Shown here: positions 13,795 through 22,475 of the stretch, piece by piece | How positions within the stretch are numbered: position 1 is the first letter of the stretch | How the letters are laid out: the number at the start of each line of letters is the position of its first letter | Assembly (NCBI GenBank): GCA_035510605.1 | Contig: DATKGW010000004.1 | Span: 1 to 34,900 of the forward strand | Direction: 5' to 3' | Length of the DNA: 34,900 nucleotides | DNA from: DATKGW01 sp035510605 | Lineage (GTDB): Bacteria; Patescibacteriota; Saccharimonadia; Saccharimonadales; CAIOMD01 | Translations under genes and position numbers: made by a program | Notes under the pieces: model-generated | The model's database searches: none | What the model saw: only the letters and a program-made list of their open reading frames with translations | Told to the model about the DNA's origin: nothing

Positions 13795-15198
13795 TTAGTT
13801 AGTCAGCAGTACTGAGCCGTTGGCCCGGACAACCGGCTTCCAGCCTGAAGCTTTTAAATTAGCGATTGTTTTATGGTTATCAGAACTATCACTTATCAGA
13901 ACACAGCGGACGTTATATTCTGCAAATTTTTGTTGTTGGTAGTTCTGATCATCAAAAATCTTAAAATAGATATTCAGATATTTTTGGCCCTGCCCGTTTT
14001 TCCAGGTTGGCATGCGGCCATCTATAAAAACCGGCTGCCTTGGTAGCTTCCAGATAAGATATCCGCCGTAGTTGTAACTGTTAAATAATTGCCCTTTGCA
14101 GGGGTGTTTTTGTAAATAGTCAACAGCTTGTTCGGGGTAATTCTGTTCGCGGTCTTTCCACGGCAGATCTTGGAACTCCAGATATGTTAGGCCACTAATC
14201 CAAATTAGTACTACTGTTACCAAAACAAAAATAATAATCTTTTTAGCCTTGGCAGCTTTGTCGGGTAGCTCATCTTTAAATTTTTCCCAGTAAGTGTTGA
14301 GGTCGTTTGTAGTAACTATGACAAATAAGGGGATATTGCGGGAGGCCGAAACAGAAGCGGCTAAAAGTATTGGCCCCAACCCCAGCCAATTTTTTAAAGG
14401 CCGCCGGGCAAATATCCAGAAGCCTGTCGCCCAAAGCACCACAAAGGTGGCAGCCTTAATTGTAAATGTGATATAACCCCACTCTGTTATCTGGCTATGC
14501 AAAGAACTGTCGAATACTGTTCTGAATACTTCGGAGTATAGCCTGAGCCCATAAGGGTTAACCAAGGTGGCCCCAAGGCTAACCAGCAATATGACAATTA
14601 ACAGCCTGCTCTTCTTTTTTATAGCGAAGTAAGCCAGCAGAGCTAAACCTGCAATAAAACCGGCATGCAGGTTGGCCCAGGCAATAAACAGCACAGGAAT
14701 AAAATACTTTATTTGTTTATTATGGCTGCTAAGAATTTTCAAAAGCAGAGCAAAAAATAACACTGTCCAGGTAATGGCTCTGACGCCAGCATAAGGCAAT
14801 AGGGCCAATGTGGCCAAAAGCAGCACAAGCATCCGATTCTTTAAGCTGTTAATCAGTAAACTAAAAGTCCAGAGGCCGGCATACAGGATAGACACCAAAA
14901 AGAAGCCCCCAAAAGAGTAAAACAATGACACCAACACGTCATTTCCCCACTCGTGGTCTATCCAGCGGAAATTTTGAGCCGTGTAAGAGTAAAGGTCGTG
15001 GGCGGGGATACCGTGTTGCCTAATGTAATTACCGGTTTGCAGATGCCAGCCAAAATCCGGATCAAGCATGGCCCAACAAGCGGCCCAAAAGATAAAAAAT
15101 ATAAGAGCTACTATTATAAAAATTTTTTGCCGGTCACTGGGCCTTGGCCTAAAAGACTTTATTTTGTCTTTAAAAACAGGGTGATGCCAAAAAGTCAT
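13795..15198 (-). CDS. Polytopic membrane glycosyltransferase-like protein (GT-C type)
   Basis: 467 aa from the ATG at 15198 (an ATG at 15213 is also in frame). A first hydrophobic helix is followed by DPDFGWHLQTGNYIRQHG and WIDHEWGND, conserved acidic/His loops seen in a family of bacterial GT-C-like membrane proteins. Then come about 8-9 helices and a soluble C-terminal domain of about 110 residues (from about PEQAVDYLQKHPCKGQLFNS to the end, including VFIDGRMPTW). The loop aspartates are candidate catalytic residues. A TACAAT box 6 nt upstream of 15198 supports that start. Function in surface glycan assembly is inferred; no substrate can be assigned. Confidence 0.6.
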   Translation of the reverse strand: MTFWHHPVFKDKIKSFRPRPSDRQKIFIIVALIFFIFWAACWAMLDPDFGWHLQTGNYIRQHGIPAHDLYSYTAQNFRWIDHEWGNDVLVSLFYSFGGFFLVSILYAGLWTFSLLINSLKNRMLVLLLATLALLPYAGVRAITWTVLFFALLLKILSSHNKQIKYFIPVLFIAWANLHAGFIAGLALLAYFAIKKKSRLLIVILLVSLGATLVNPYGLRLYSEVFRTVFDSSLHSQITEWGYITFTIKAATFVVLWATGFWIFARRPLKNWLGLGPILLAASVSASRNIPLFVIVTTNDLNTYWEKFKDELPDKAAKAKKIIIFVLVTVVLIWISGLTYLEFQDLPWKDREQNYPEQAVDYLQKHPCKGQLFNSYNYGGYLIWKLPRQPVFIDGRMPTWKNGQGQKYLNIYFKIFDDQNYQQQKFAEYNVRCVLISDSSDNHKTIANLKASGWKPVVRANGSVLLTN

Positions 15199-15237
15199 GC
15201 TTTTATTGTACATACTATAGCTGCTATCTTATTGCAT

Positions 15238-15648
15238 ATGGAACCTTCAATTTTTACAAAAATTATCAACGGCGAAGTCCCCTGCCATAAAATATACGAA
15301 GACGAAAAGACGATTGCCATCTTGGATATTCACCCTGTACAACCAGGCCATGTGTTGGTTATCCCAAAGCTGCAAATAGACCATTTCGAAGATCTGCCGG
15401 ATGATATCTATCAGGCCGTTTGGGCAACCGTTAAATTGGTTGCCCATCAGCAAAAGAAGGTTCTCGGCCGCAGTCGTATAGCTGTTAGCATAGTCGGTAC
15501 CGATGTGCCTCATGCTCATGTACACCTTATGCCATTCGACGAGACTAAAGACATCCACCGCATTATTGATCTAACCGGTGAGCCGGATTATGTGGCCCTA
15601 GCCTCTATGGCTGAACGCCTAGCGATAAAGGATAAAACAGATGAGTAA
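15238..15648 (+). CDS. HIT-family nucleotide hydrolase/AMP-lyase-like protein
   Basis: 136 aa. The N-terminus MEPSIFTKIINGEVPCHKIYED and the C-terminal histidine triad HAHVHLMPF are diagnostic of HIT proteins, which hydrolyse nucleoside phosphoramidates or dinucleoside polyphosphates. An in-frame upstream extension to 14953 exists, but 15238 is chosen because it gives the conserved start. An extended -10, TG-C-TATCTT, ends 7 nt before it. It diverges from the membrane glycosyltransferase-like gene, with 39 bp between starts, and overlaps the next small gene by 8 bp. Confidence 0.92.
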   Translation: MEPSIFTKIINGEVPCHKIYEDEKTIAILDIHPVQPGHVLVIPKLQIDHFEDLPDDIYQAVWATVKLVAHQQKKVLGRSRIAVSIVGTDVPHAHVHLMPFDETKDIHRIIDLTGEPDYVALASMAERLAIKDKTDE

Positions 15649-15829
15649 TCGGGTTATAGCTTTCTTAGTTGCTATTAGCGCCGGTACCTGGCTTTATACA
15701 AAAATGCTTAGAAGAACCGGCAATAATGTCAAAAACAGTTTACTGATTGCAGCTATTTCCGGTGGGCTTTTATTCGTGTTTTTGTGGATGGTGCTCAACT
15801 TCGCAGAAGCTTTAGCCAAGCATCATTAA
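15641..15829 (+). CDS. Small two-helix membrane protein, 62 aa
   Basis: Start ATG 15641 overlaps the HIT stop, implying translational coupling. Two hydrophobic helices (about 5-20 and 32-53) flank a basic linker (RRTGNNVKN). I do not recognise a family; because of its overlap and clean topology it is likely real. Confidence 0.6.
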   Translation: MSNRVIAFLVAISAGTWLYTKMLRRTGNNVKNSLLIAAISGGLLFVFLWMVLNFAEALAKHH

Positions 15830-15858
15830 ATCGCAGTTTGGCCAGATAAGGTTAATTT

Positions 15859-15897
15859 TAGCGTCAACGCTAGCCATATCATGCTAGAATAATATAC
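15859..15897 (+). promoter_or_regulatory. Operator-like palindrome and extended -10 before the XRE-HAD gene
   Basis: TAGCGT-ca-ACGCTA (15859-15872) is a perfect 6+2+6 palindrome located across the -35/spacer region. TG-C-TAGAAT (15882-15890) follows, ending 7 nt before the ATG. Autoregulation by the encoded XRE protein is plausible. Confidence 0.45.
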
Positions 15898-16773
15898 ATG
15901 AATGAGGGGGTGGGAACCGCTGGTCAAGAGATGTTTTTGGGCAAGGCTATTGCTAACGCTAGGCGTAAAGCAGGTCTGACTCAGCAGGAGCTTTGTGCCA
16001 AAGCTAATCTTTCCTACTCGACGCTGGCCAAAATTGAGCGTGGGGCTATAAAGACACCTAGTGTCTTTACGGTTGCAGCCATTGCAGAGGCCACAGGGAC
16101 GACCGTTGAGTTCTTGGCAGGCAAAGAGACCAATATGGGCACAAAAGCGCCTCAAAAAGCTTATAAAACGTCAAAAACAGGCATTAAATTTGTTTACTTT
16201 GACGTTAACGGGGTGTTGGTGCGCTATTATCAGCGGGCTTTTACCAAAATTGCCGAAGATACCGGCGTATCTCCCGACGCTGTCGAGGCTTTGTTCTGGC
16301 ACCATAACGATGCAATTTGCCGTGGCGATATGAACATGCAAGAATTTAACTCCATTTTAGCCAAACGCGTAGGTGTAGATCATATATCGTGGGCTGATTA
16401 TTATCTATCCAACATCGACAAGAATAGTGAGATCCACAATCTGGTTAATTGGGTGGCCGAACATTATCGGTTTGGCTTAATAACCAATATTATGTCGGGC
16501 TTGGTTAGCTCCATGATCAATAAAGGTTTGTTACCAAAACTGCCCTATGATGTAATTGTTGATTCTTCAGAGGTGGGTACCATAAAGCCTGAAGTGGCAA
16601 TATATAAATTGGCAGCTCAAATGGCTAAAGTCGAACCGAATGAAATTTTACTGATAGATGATGGCCGTACCAACTTAATAGCCGCCGAAAAACTGGGGTG
16701 GCATGTGCTGTGGTTTGATGATTACCATTCCGAAGAAAGTGAATTCCGCATCCGCCAAATTCTCGAGTTCTAA
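15898..16773 (+). CDS. XRE-type HTH domain fused to a HAD-superfamily hydrolase domain
   Basis: 291 aa. Residues 14-75 form a helix-turn-helix of the XRE/Cro type (ANARRKAGLTQQELCAKANL...LAKIERGAIKTPS). After a linker, residues 97-291 form a HAD domain: motif I YFDVNGVL (D102), motif II LITN (T196), motif III K230 in TIKPE, motif IV LLIDDGRTN (D254, D255). The second Asp of the usual DxD in motif I is Asn104, so classical phosphatase chemistry may be altered. A DNA-binding domain with a HAD ligand/enzyme domain suggests a metabolite-sensing regulator (inference). The ATG at 15898 lacks an SD and sits 7 nt after the -10. Confidence 0.85.
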   Translation: MNEGVGTAGQEMFLGKAIANARRKAGLTQQELCAKANLSYSTLAKIERGAIKTPSVFTVAAIAEATGTTVEFLAGKETNMGTKAPQKAYKTSKTGIKFVYFDVNGVLVRYYQRAFTKIAEDTGVSPDAVEALFWHHNDAICRGDMNMQEFNSILAKRVGVDHISWADYYLSNIDKNSEIHNLVNWVAEHYRFGLITNIMSGLVSSMINKGLLPKLPYDVIVDSSEVGTIKPEVAIYKLAAQMAKVEPNEILLIDDGRTNLIAAEKLGWHVLWFDDYHSEESEFRIRQILEF

Positions 16774-16774
16774 C

Positions 16775-19378
16775 TTACTTAGTTAGGCTTTGAAAATTAG
16801 ACAGTTCTTGGTCTGTTTTGGCCAGCAGTTCTTGCTCGGTTTTAAGGTGTTCTTTGGTCTGATTAATAACCTCAGCCGGAGCTTTCGAGGTGTAGGCTTT
16901 GTTATTAAGCCTTTGGTTTAATCTATCGATGTTGGCCTCGTGCTCTAGCTTGTTGGTATGCAATTTGGTCACATATTTTTGAGCGGTGTTTAGGTCTATA
17001 TCCAACCAGCAATTAAATCTGGTTTTGGTTAAATGCATTCCCCGCCCGGCTTCGACTTCTGTGCAATTGCTTAAACGAGCCAGCCGTTTTATAAGGTCGG
17101 CATTTTGAGTCAAAAAAGGCTGTTTTAAGAAGTAAAGGCTTGGGAATTTTACATCCAGGGCCGTGTTAATATATCTAATTTCGCTGACTATTGTTTTAAT
17201 TTCTTCAAAATCAGCGGCCAGTTTTTTGTCATGGCCCCTAGATTTCGGACGCGGTTGGTTAACTAGTAGATTCGTGCCCGTCCATTCTAGCGTTTGCCAG
17301 ATTGTCTCTGTTACGAATGGTGCAAAAGGATGCGCCAATTGCAAAATGGATTTTAAAATATATGCCAACAGTTTGGGATTAGGCTGGACTTTGCTGGTCT
17401 CTATATACCAATCGGCTACTTCATCCCAGACAAAGTGATAAAGCTTGTTATAGCCTTCGGCAAAACGGTATTGCTCCAACGCTGCATCTACCTCTGTTAT
17501 ATTGCTTCGTAACTTATTAAGTATCCAGTGGTCGGCAGAGCTGATTGGTTTAGGACTATCGTCGAATTTAAACCCGTCACCTAAAATATTCTCCGTGAAA
17601 CGTGCGATGTTCCACAGTTTGTTGCAGAAGTTACGGGCAGCAATAACTTTTGGAGTGCCAAACGGCTGGTTGATAGACGGTGATTGGCCACTGATTATAC
17701 CCATGCGCAAGGCATCGGAGCCATATTTTGTGACTATATCCATTGGGTTCATCACGTTGCCCTTGCTTTTGCTCATCTTGTGACCTTGGCTATCAAGTAC
17801 CATACCGTGTAAATAAACTTCTTTAAAAGGTACATCACCGGTAACATAAAGCCCCAGCATTATCATCCTGGCGACCCAGGCAAATAAGAGGTCAGTACCG
17901 GTTTCCATTAAATTGGTTGGGTAGAATTTTTTATAATCTTCGCCATCAGGATAATTTAGGGTTACAGATGGCCACTGGCCGCTAGAAAACCAGGTATCAA
18001 AAACATCCGGATCGCGGTGGTAGGTTTTATTCCCAACAGTGATCATTTCTTCCCCTACCCTGGTGTCGAATATCCAATCATCGGGGTTATCTAAATTCTG
18101 AAAGGCCGGAATCGGTATACCCCAGGCAATCTGCCGGCTCAAGTTCCAATCCCTTAGGTTTTTAAGATAAGTTATCAGGACTTGCTTTTTGGACTCCGGA
18201 TAAAAAGAGATTTTATCATCCGTAAGGACTTTAATAGCTTTGGCAGCTAGTGGTTTCATATTAACGAACCATTGTTCGCGAATCAGGGGTTGGATAACAT
18301 TGCCGCACTTGTAGCAATGCCCTACCGAATGGGTGTAATCATCTTCTTTAACCAGTAGTTTGGCAGCCTTTAAATCTCGAACAACTAACTCGCGGGCTTC
18401 TAGGAAAGGTTTACTCCTGTAGGCTGATGGCATTTCCTGTGTGATGTTGCCTTCGTGGTCAATTACATTGATGCGCGGTAAATCATGTCTTTCGGCGACA
18501 TCAAAATCGTTGATATCGTGGGCCGGAGTTATCTTGACGGCTCCGGTGCCGAACTCCGGGTCAACCATCTTATCGGCAATTACCGGGATTTCACGATGAG
18601 TCAGTGGTACTTGAACGGTTTTGCCAATCAAATCCTTATATCTTTTGTCATTGGGATTAACGGCAATGGCGGTGTCGCCGAGCATGGTTTCGGGCCGGGT
18701 GGTGGCAACGTTAATGGTTCCCTTCCCATCCGTTAAAGGATAGGCGATTGTCCATAGTTTACCGGCCACGTCTTTATACTCGACTTCGATATCAGAGAAT
18801 GATGTGCCGTGAAAAGTGCAAAAATTAACCAATCTCTCGCCCCGATAAACCAGCTTATCATCCCAAAGCTTTTTAAAAGTTTTATAAGCGGTCTCAACGA
18901 CTTTATCATCCAATGTAAATGTAAAACGGCTCCAGTCGCAGCTGATACCCAAAGATCTTAACTGGTTTTCAAAATTGTCTCTGTTGAGCTGCACAAAATC
19001 CCAAACTTGGGTATATAGCTCTTCCCTGCTAAAGTCGAAACGGGTTTTGCCTTGTTTTTCTAATTGTTTTTCGTACACCACCCAAGTTTCAAAGCCGGCA
19101 TGATCAGCCCCTGGTAATAACAAAGCAGATTTACCCTGCATCCGTTCGTAACGAATAACAATGTCTTCGATCTGGTAGGATAGCGCATGTCCAAGATGTA
19201 AATTACCATTGGCATTAGGTGGTGGCATAATAACGGAATAAGAATCCCTACCCTTTTTTGGGGTGAATGCTCCACTTTGCTCCCATAGGGCATAGATGTC
19301 TTGTTCGTATTGACCGGGTTCGTAAGATTTTGCTAGTTTCATCAGATTCTTGCTCTTTAGTAAAATTACTTCTTTCAC
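16775..19378 (-). CDS. valS: Valyl-tRNA synthetase
   Basis: About 855-867 aa. Class I motifs are present: PPPNANGNLHLGHAL (HIGH-type), the editing-domain TTRPETMLGDTAIAVNP, GTGAVKITPAHDINDFD, and KMSKSKGNV. The C-terminus holds a tRNA-binding domain and a charged coiled coil (about 800-860), the hallmark of ValRS. GADHAGFETWVVYEKQL replaces the usual GTDHAGIATQ. Two starts are possible. GTG at 19378 is 8 nt after CATAAT, fitting the local leaderless pattern; ATG at 19342 gives MKLAKSYEPGQYEQ, the conserved N-terminus, but lacks an SD. It follows tsaD on the minus strand. Confidence 0.93.
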   Translation of the reverse strand: MKEVILLKSKNLMKLAKSYEPGQYEQDIYALWEQSGAFTPKKGRDSYSVIMPPPNANGNLHLGHALSYQIEDIVIRYERMQGKSALLLPGADHAGFETWVVYEKQLEKQGKTRFDFSREELYTQVWDFVQLNRDNFENQLRSLGISCDWSRFTFTLDDKVVETAYKTFKKLWDDKLVYRGERLVNFCTFHGTSFSDIEVEYKDVAGKLWTIAYPLTDGKGTINVATTRPETMLGDTAIAVNPNDKRYKDLIGKTVQVPLTHREIPVIADKMVDPEFGTGAVKITPAHDINDFDVAERHDLPRINVIDHEGNITQEMPSAYRSKPFLEARELVVRDLKAAKLLVKEDDYTHSVGHCYKCGNVIQPLIREQWFVNMKPLAAKAIKVLTDDKISFYPESKKQVLITYLKNLRDWNLSRQIAWGIPIPAFQNLDNPDDWIFDTRVGEEMITVGNKTYHRDPDVFDTWFSSGQWPSVTLNYPDGEDYKKFYPTNLMETGTDLLFAWVARMIMLGLYVTGDVPFKEVYLHGMVLDSQGHKMSKSKGNVMNPMDIVTKYGSDALRMGIISGQSPSINQPFGTPKVIAARNFCNKLWNIARFTENILGDGFKFDDSPKPISSADHWILNKLRSNITEVDAALEQYRFAEGYNKLYHFVWDEVADWYIETSKVQPNPKLLAYILKSILQLAHPFAPFVTETIWQTLEWTGTNLLVNQPRPKSRGHDKKLAADFEEIKTIVSEIRYINTALDVKFPSLYFLKQPFLTQNADLIKRLARLSNCTEVEAGRGMHLTKTRFNCWLDIDLNTAQKYVTKLHTNKLEHEANIDRLNQRLNNKAYTSKAPAEVINQTKEHLKTEQELLAKTDQELSNFQSLTK

Positions 19379-19462
19379 ATGAAATAATTATGACTTTTTT
19401 GCAAATTTCTATTACGCATAGTATTTATTGTATTTTACCTCTTAAACCAGCACTACGCAAAA

Positions 19463-20494
19463 TTACATCTTTAAATTAGGACAAGCCTCAAGTTTATAGG
19501 GGTCGGATTTTTCTTTATTGGATTTAACTTTAAAGTAACCTAGTGCGGCGACCATAGCACCATTGTCGGTGCACAGAGCAGGTGGGGCATAGGTAATATT
19601 AAGTGGCAGTGCATCTGTTAGTTGTCGCCTTAGCTCTTGATTTGCGGCTACGCCGCCGGCTATTACTACCGTCTTTGGCTGGTATTCTTTATAAGCCAGC
19701 ATGGTTTTTTCGACCAGTGTTTCTATTGCTATCCGTTGGAAACTGGCGGCGATATCCAATTTTTGCTTCTCGCTTAATCGATTGGGTAGTTCTGTGCTAG
19801 GGGTTCTAAAATCACCACCAACAACCTGTTGAGCGACCCTGAGCACCGCCGTTTTTAAGCCGGAAAAGGAAAAATCATATATTTTATCGACCTTGGCTTT
19901 GGGTAAATCATAAGCGTACGGATCGCCACTCAGCGCAGCCTTGGCAATACTGGGGCCTCCGGGGTAGGACAGGCCTAAAATTTTGGCAACTTTATCAAAG
20001 GCTTCACCGACAGCATCATCTTTTGTCTGGCCCAAGACTTGATAATCGTGATGATCTTTAAAGTAAACCAATTGGCTGTGGCCGCCGCTGACGATCAGTG
20101 ACAGAACAGGGAAGCTGGGGACTGGTTCAACTAGAAAATTGGCATATATGTGGGCTTCGACATGGTTGATGGAATAAAGCGGTTTGTTTTTAATAATTGC
20201 TAATGTGCGGGCAGTCAAAATGCCAATTAGTAGACTGCCCAACAAACCGGCTCCAGTAGTAATGGCGATACCGTCAATATCCGACCAACCAAGACCGCTA
20301 TCCGTGAAAGCCTGTTCGATAACAGGGATAAATGATTCAATATGACTGCGGGCAGCGATTTCGGGTACCACGCCGCCGAACTGGGCATGAATGTCCATTG
20401 ACGAGGCCAGAGCATTACCTAAAAGTGTTGTACCATTTTCCACAATAGCTACTCCGGTTTCATCGCAACTGCTCTCTATTCCTAGTATTTTCAT
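19463..20494 (-). CDS. tsaD: tRNA N6-adenosine threonylcarbamoyltransferase
   Basis: 343 aa, normal length for TsaD. N-terminal ILGIESSCDETGVAIV, the metal-binding HVEAH near residue 114, LSLIVSGGHSQLV, and the C-terminal VIAGGVAANQELR and DNGAMVAALG are all conserved. TsaD (Kae1) transfers threonylcarbamoyl to A37 of ANN-decoding tRNAs with TsaB/TsaE. Start ATG 20494 is 9 nt after an extended -10 (TG-A-TACAGT at 20512-20504). It diverges from the Mur ligase gene and precedes valS. Confidence 0.95.
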   Translation of the reverse strand: MKILGIESSCDETGVAIVENGTTLLGNALASSMDIHAQFGGVVPEIAARSHIESFIPVIEQAFTDSGLGWSDIDGIAITTGAGLLGSLLIGILTARTLAIIKNKPLYSINHVEAHIYANFLVEPVPSFPVLSLIVSGGHSQLVYFKDHHDYQVLGQTKDDAVGEAFDKVAKILGLSYPGGPSIAKAALSGDPYAYDLPKAKVDKIYDFSFSGLKTAVLRVAQQVVGGDFRTPSTELPNRLSEKQKLDIAASFQRIAIETLVEKTMLAYKEYQPKTVVIAGGVAANQELRRQLTDALPLNITYAPPALCTDNGAMVAALGYFKVKSNKEKSDPYKLEACPNLKM

Positions 20495-20546
20495 AACTGC
20501 TTCACTGTATCACACGTAAAATAAAATTTTCAGGTATATTAGAAAC

Positions 20547-21833
20547 ATGAGCAGCGTAAAGAAAATAGTCAGAAAAGTTATTCCGAAAAAGGCATTAAAG
20601 AAAGTCGAAAGCACATACCGTATACAAAAGGCTCGGGCCGCCATTGTTCTACAAGGTTCTCCGGCCAAAAAGATGCGTGTCATTGCCGTTACAGGTACCA
20701 ACGGCAAAACTACTACTTGTGCTTATATTAATGAGATATTAAAGGCCGGTGGCTATAAAACGGCAGTATTTACGACGGCATTTACAGAGATAAATGGCCT
20801 TCGTCAAGCTAATAATTTTCACGTGACGGTTGTACATGTTTGGACACTGCAAAAATTCTTTAACCAAGCCAAAAAAGCGGCTGTTGACTGGGTGGTTTTA
20901 GAAGTAACCAGCCATGCGCTTGATCAGCATAAAGTGCTTGGTGTACCTGTAGAAATAGCTGCCGTGACCAATCTGACCCAGGATCATCTGGATTACCACG
21001 GCACAATGGAAAATTATGCTCTAGCAAAAGCCAGATTAATTACAGAGTTTAAGCCAAAGACCACTGTTCTAAATGCGGATGATGCTTGGTTTGAATTTTT
21101 TGCTCGCAAGGTTAAAAACGGTTTATTGACCATCGGCCATGGCAAGGCAACAAACCAGATTAAGGAATTGGAATTAACTCCTAAGGGGACGGTATTTTCT
21201 TTGATTGGTGCCAAGGGAGTTCTTAAAGTAAAGACTCATTTGGTAGGTGAGTTTAACGTTTATAATGCAGCAATGGCGGCTACGGTTGGGGAGGCGGTTG
21301 GTATAAAGACCGATAAAATCGAGGTTGGCATAGCTAATGTACCTTTGGTTCCGGGGCGTATGGAGCCGATTGATGCCGGGCAGCCTTTTATGGTGCTGGT
21401 CGATTTTGCTGTGACTCCCGATGCTTTAGAAAAAGTATTGACGACTCTAAAAGTTGTGGCTAAGGGTAGAGTGAGGATAGTTTTTGGGGCAACCGGCGAC
21501 CGTGACAAGGCTAAAAGACCAATAATGGGTGAAATTACTGCCAAATTGGCTGATTATATTTATTTAACGGATGACGAAACATATACCGAAGACGGTGATA
21601 GTATCAGAGCGGCTGTTAAGGGTGGAATATTAAAAGCCGGCGGTGTAGAGAAATTTGTAGAAATTGCCGATAGGTTAGAGGCCATAAGGAGGGCATTTAA
21701 AGATGCTAAAGAAGGCGATATTGTCGTATTGACAGGGATAGGTCATGAGAATTATCGGAATCAAGGTGGTAAAAAAATACCGTGGGATGAAAGAGAAGTC
21801 GCTCGCCAGGTTTTGGAAGAGATAAAGTATTAA
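20547..21833 (+). CDS. Mur ligase, MurE-like, with short N-terminus and no DNPR motif
   Basis: 428 aa. ATP-binding GTNGKTTT (50-57), then EVTSHALDQHK, NLTQDHLDYHGTMENYALAKARLI and the C-terminal GRMEPI, GATGDRDKAKRPIMGEI and GIGHENYR segments follow the MurE order. Only about 45 residues precede the P-loop, so the usual UDP-binding N-terminal domain of MurE is largely missing. The C-terminal position of the meso-DAP-binding DNPR motif reads TDDETYTEDGD. The ligated substrate is therefore uncertain: it may add another amino acid or act on a non-muramyl substrate. A TATATT box ends 6 nt before the ATG. Confidence 0.82.
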   Translation: MSSVKKIVRKVIPKKALKKVESTYRIQKARAAIVLQGSPAKKMRVIAVTGTNGKTTTCAYINEILKAGGYKTAVFTTAFTEINGLRQANNFHVTVVHVWTLQKFFNQAKKAAVDWVVLEVTSHALDQHKVLGVPVEIAAVTNLTQDHLDYHGTMENYALAKARLITEFKPKTTVLNADDAWFEFFARKVKNGLLTIGHGKATNQIKELELTPKGTVFSLIGAKGVLKVKTHLVGEFNVYNAAMAATVGEAVGIKTDKIEVGIANVPLVPGRMEPIDAGQPFMVLVDFAVTPDALEKVLTTLKVVAKGRVRIVFGATGDRDKAKRPIMGEITAKLADYIYLTDDETYTEDGDSIRAAVKGGILKAGGVEKFVEIADRLEAIRRAFKDAKEGDIVVLTGIGHENYRNQGGKKIPWDEREVARQVLEEIKY

Positions 21834-21837
21834 AAAA

Positions 21838-22406
21838 GAAAAAGGCCCAGGTGGGCTTAAGAGGTCGTACGCTTTTGACGTATAACACTTACTTTGGTTG
21901 CCGCACAGGGCCTGGATTAGATGGGCGCGAGCGCGCCCTGGAGTGGTGCACGTGTTACGGAAAAAACATCGCGGGCCGAAATACTCGGTCGTTGATTTTT
22001 GTCCGGAGACAACGTGCGTGGAGCGAGAGTATGGGCCGGCTGATATAAGCCGGATCTTACTGTAATTGGTCATGCTGACGGCTTGGTAGCTAACGGCATG
22101 GCCCGCTCACGTACACCACCCAGGGCGCTTAGAGAAAAAGCTGCTTGAGTGTGCTAGGATCCATTTCTAGCCCCATAGGGGAGTGATCCGCACATCTTTG
22201 CATCAGGCTGCATAGCAAAACACATCCAAGCCGACTTATCGGCTGAGCTTGGCGCCAATATGGCAACTGGCGTCCCTGCAGAGGGAAATGTTTTACTAAG
22301 CGTCTAAAGCTTTTTCTTTTTGTTAACCCGCTTGTGGAGTCTTCTGTCAAACCAACCTACTTGGTAGACTAAACATTGCTCCCTTCGTCGAAATTTCTCT
22401 CGAATA
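21838..22406 (-). ncRNA. Candidate large structured noncoding RNA (about 560 nt)
   Basis: No credible ORF covers this region. On the minus strand a near-consensus promoter TTGACA-17-TATAAC (22441-22413) predicts a start near 22406. A GCCC-acct-GGGC hairpin followed by TTTTTCTTTTTT lies at 21856-21838, just before the converging Mur ligase stop. Between them are many self-complementary segments: CCAAG/CTTGG enclosing GCCGA/TCGGC (22227-22253), CCGGCT/AGCCGG (22037-22054), GGGCGC/GCGCCC (21924-21939), and TTGGCGCCAA. It is more GC-rich than flanking genes. It does not match RNase P, tmRNA or SRP RNA on inspection. Confidence 0.45.
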
Positions 22407-22412
22407 CATTCT

Positions 22413-22441
22413 GTTATACGTCTAATAATAGTGATTGTCAA
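22413..22441 (-). promoter_or_regulatory. Near-consensus promoter of the candidate ncRNA
   Basis: TTGACA (22441-22436) and TATAAC (22418-22413) on the minus strand, 17 bp apart. It lies directly downstream of the terminator of the preceding minus-strand gene, so it starts a separate transcript. Confidence 0.65.
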
Positions 22442-22452
22442 ATATGGTAGGT

Positions 22453-22475
22453 TAAAGAAAAAGCCCGAAGGGCTG
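22453..22475 (-). terminator. Intrinsic terminator of the minus-strand gene at 22650
   Basis: On the minus strand AGCCC-TTC-GGGCT (22475-22463) is followed by TTTTCTTT. The same arms can also pair with a second GCCCGAA/TTCGGGC helix (22464-22514), giving a larger competing hairpin. Confidence 0.75.

Noticed and set aside
14953..15237. N-terminal extension of the HIT protein to 231 aa
   Set aside because: The extension overlaps the divergent membrane protein gene and its promoter; the conserved HIT N-terminus and an extended -10 place the start at 15238.
21838..22400. RNase P RNA (rnpB)
   Set aside because: CCGGCTTAT preceded by ACAG occurs on the minus strand, and CTGCTTGAG on the plus strand, both rnpB-like, but they are on opposite strands, the 5' GAGGAAAGTCC core is absent, and about 200 nt follow the supposed 3' core.
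21838..22406. tmRNA (ssrA)
   Set aside because: A TTTCGACG sequence near the 5' end recalls tmRNA, but there is no T-arm with GGTTCGAATCC, no acceptor CCA and no plausible tag reading frame.
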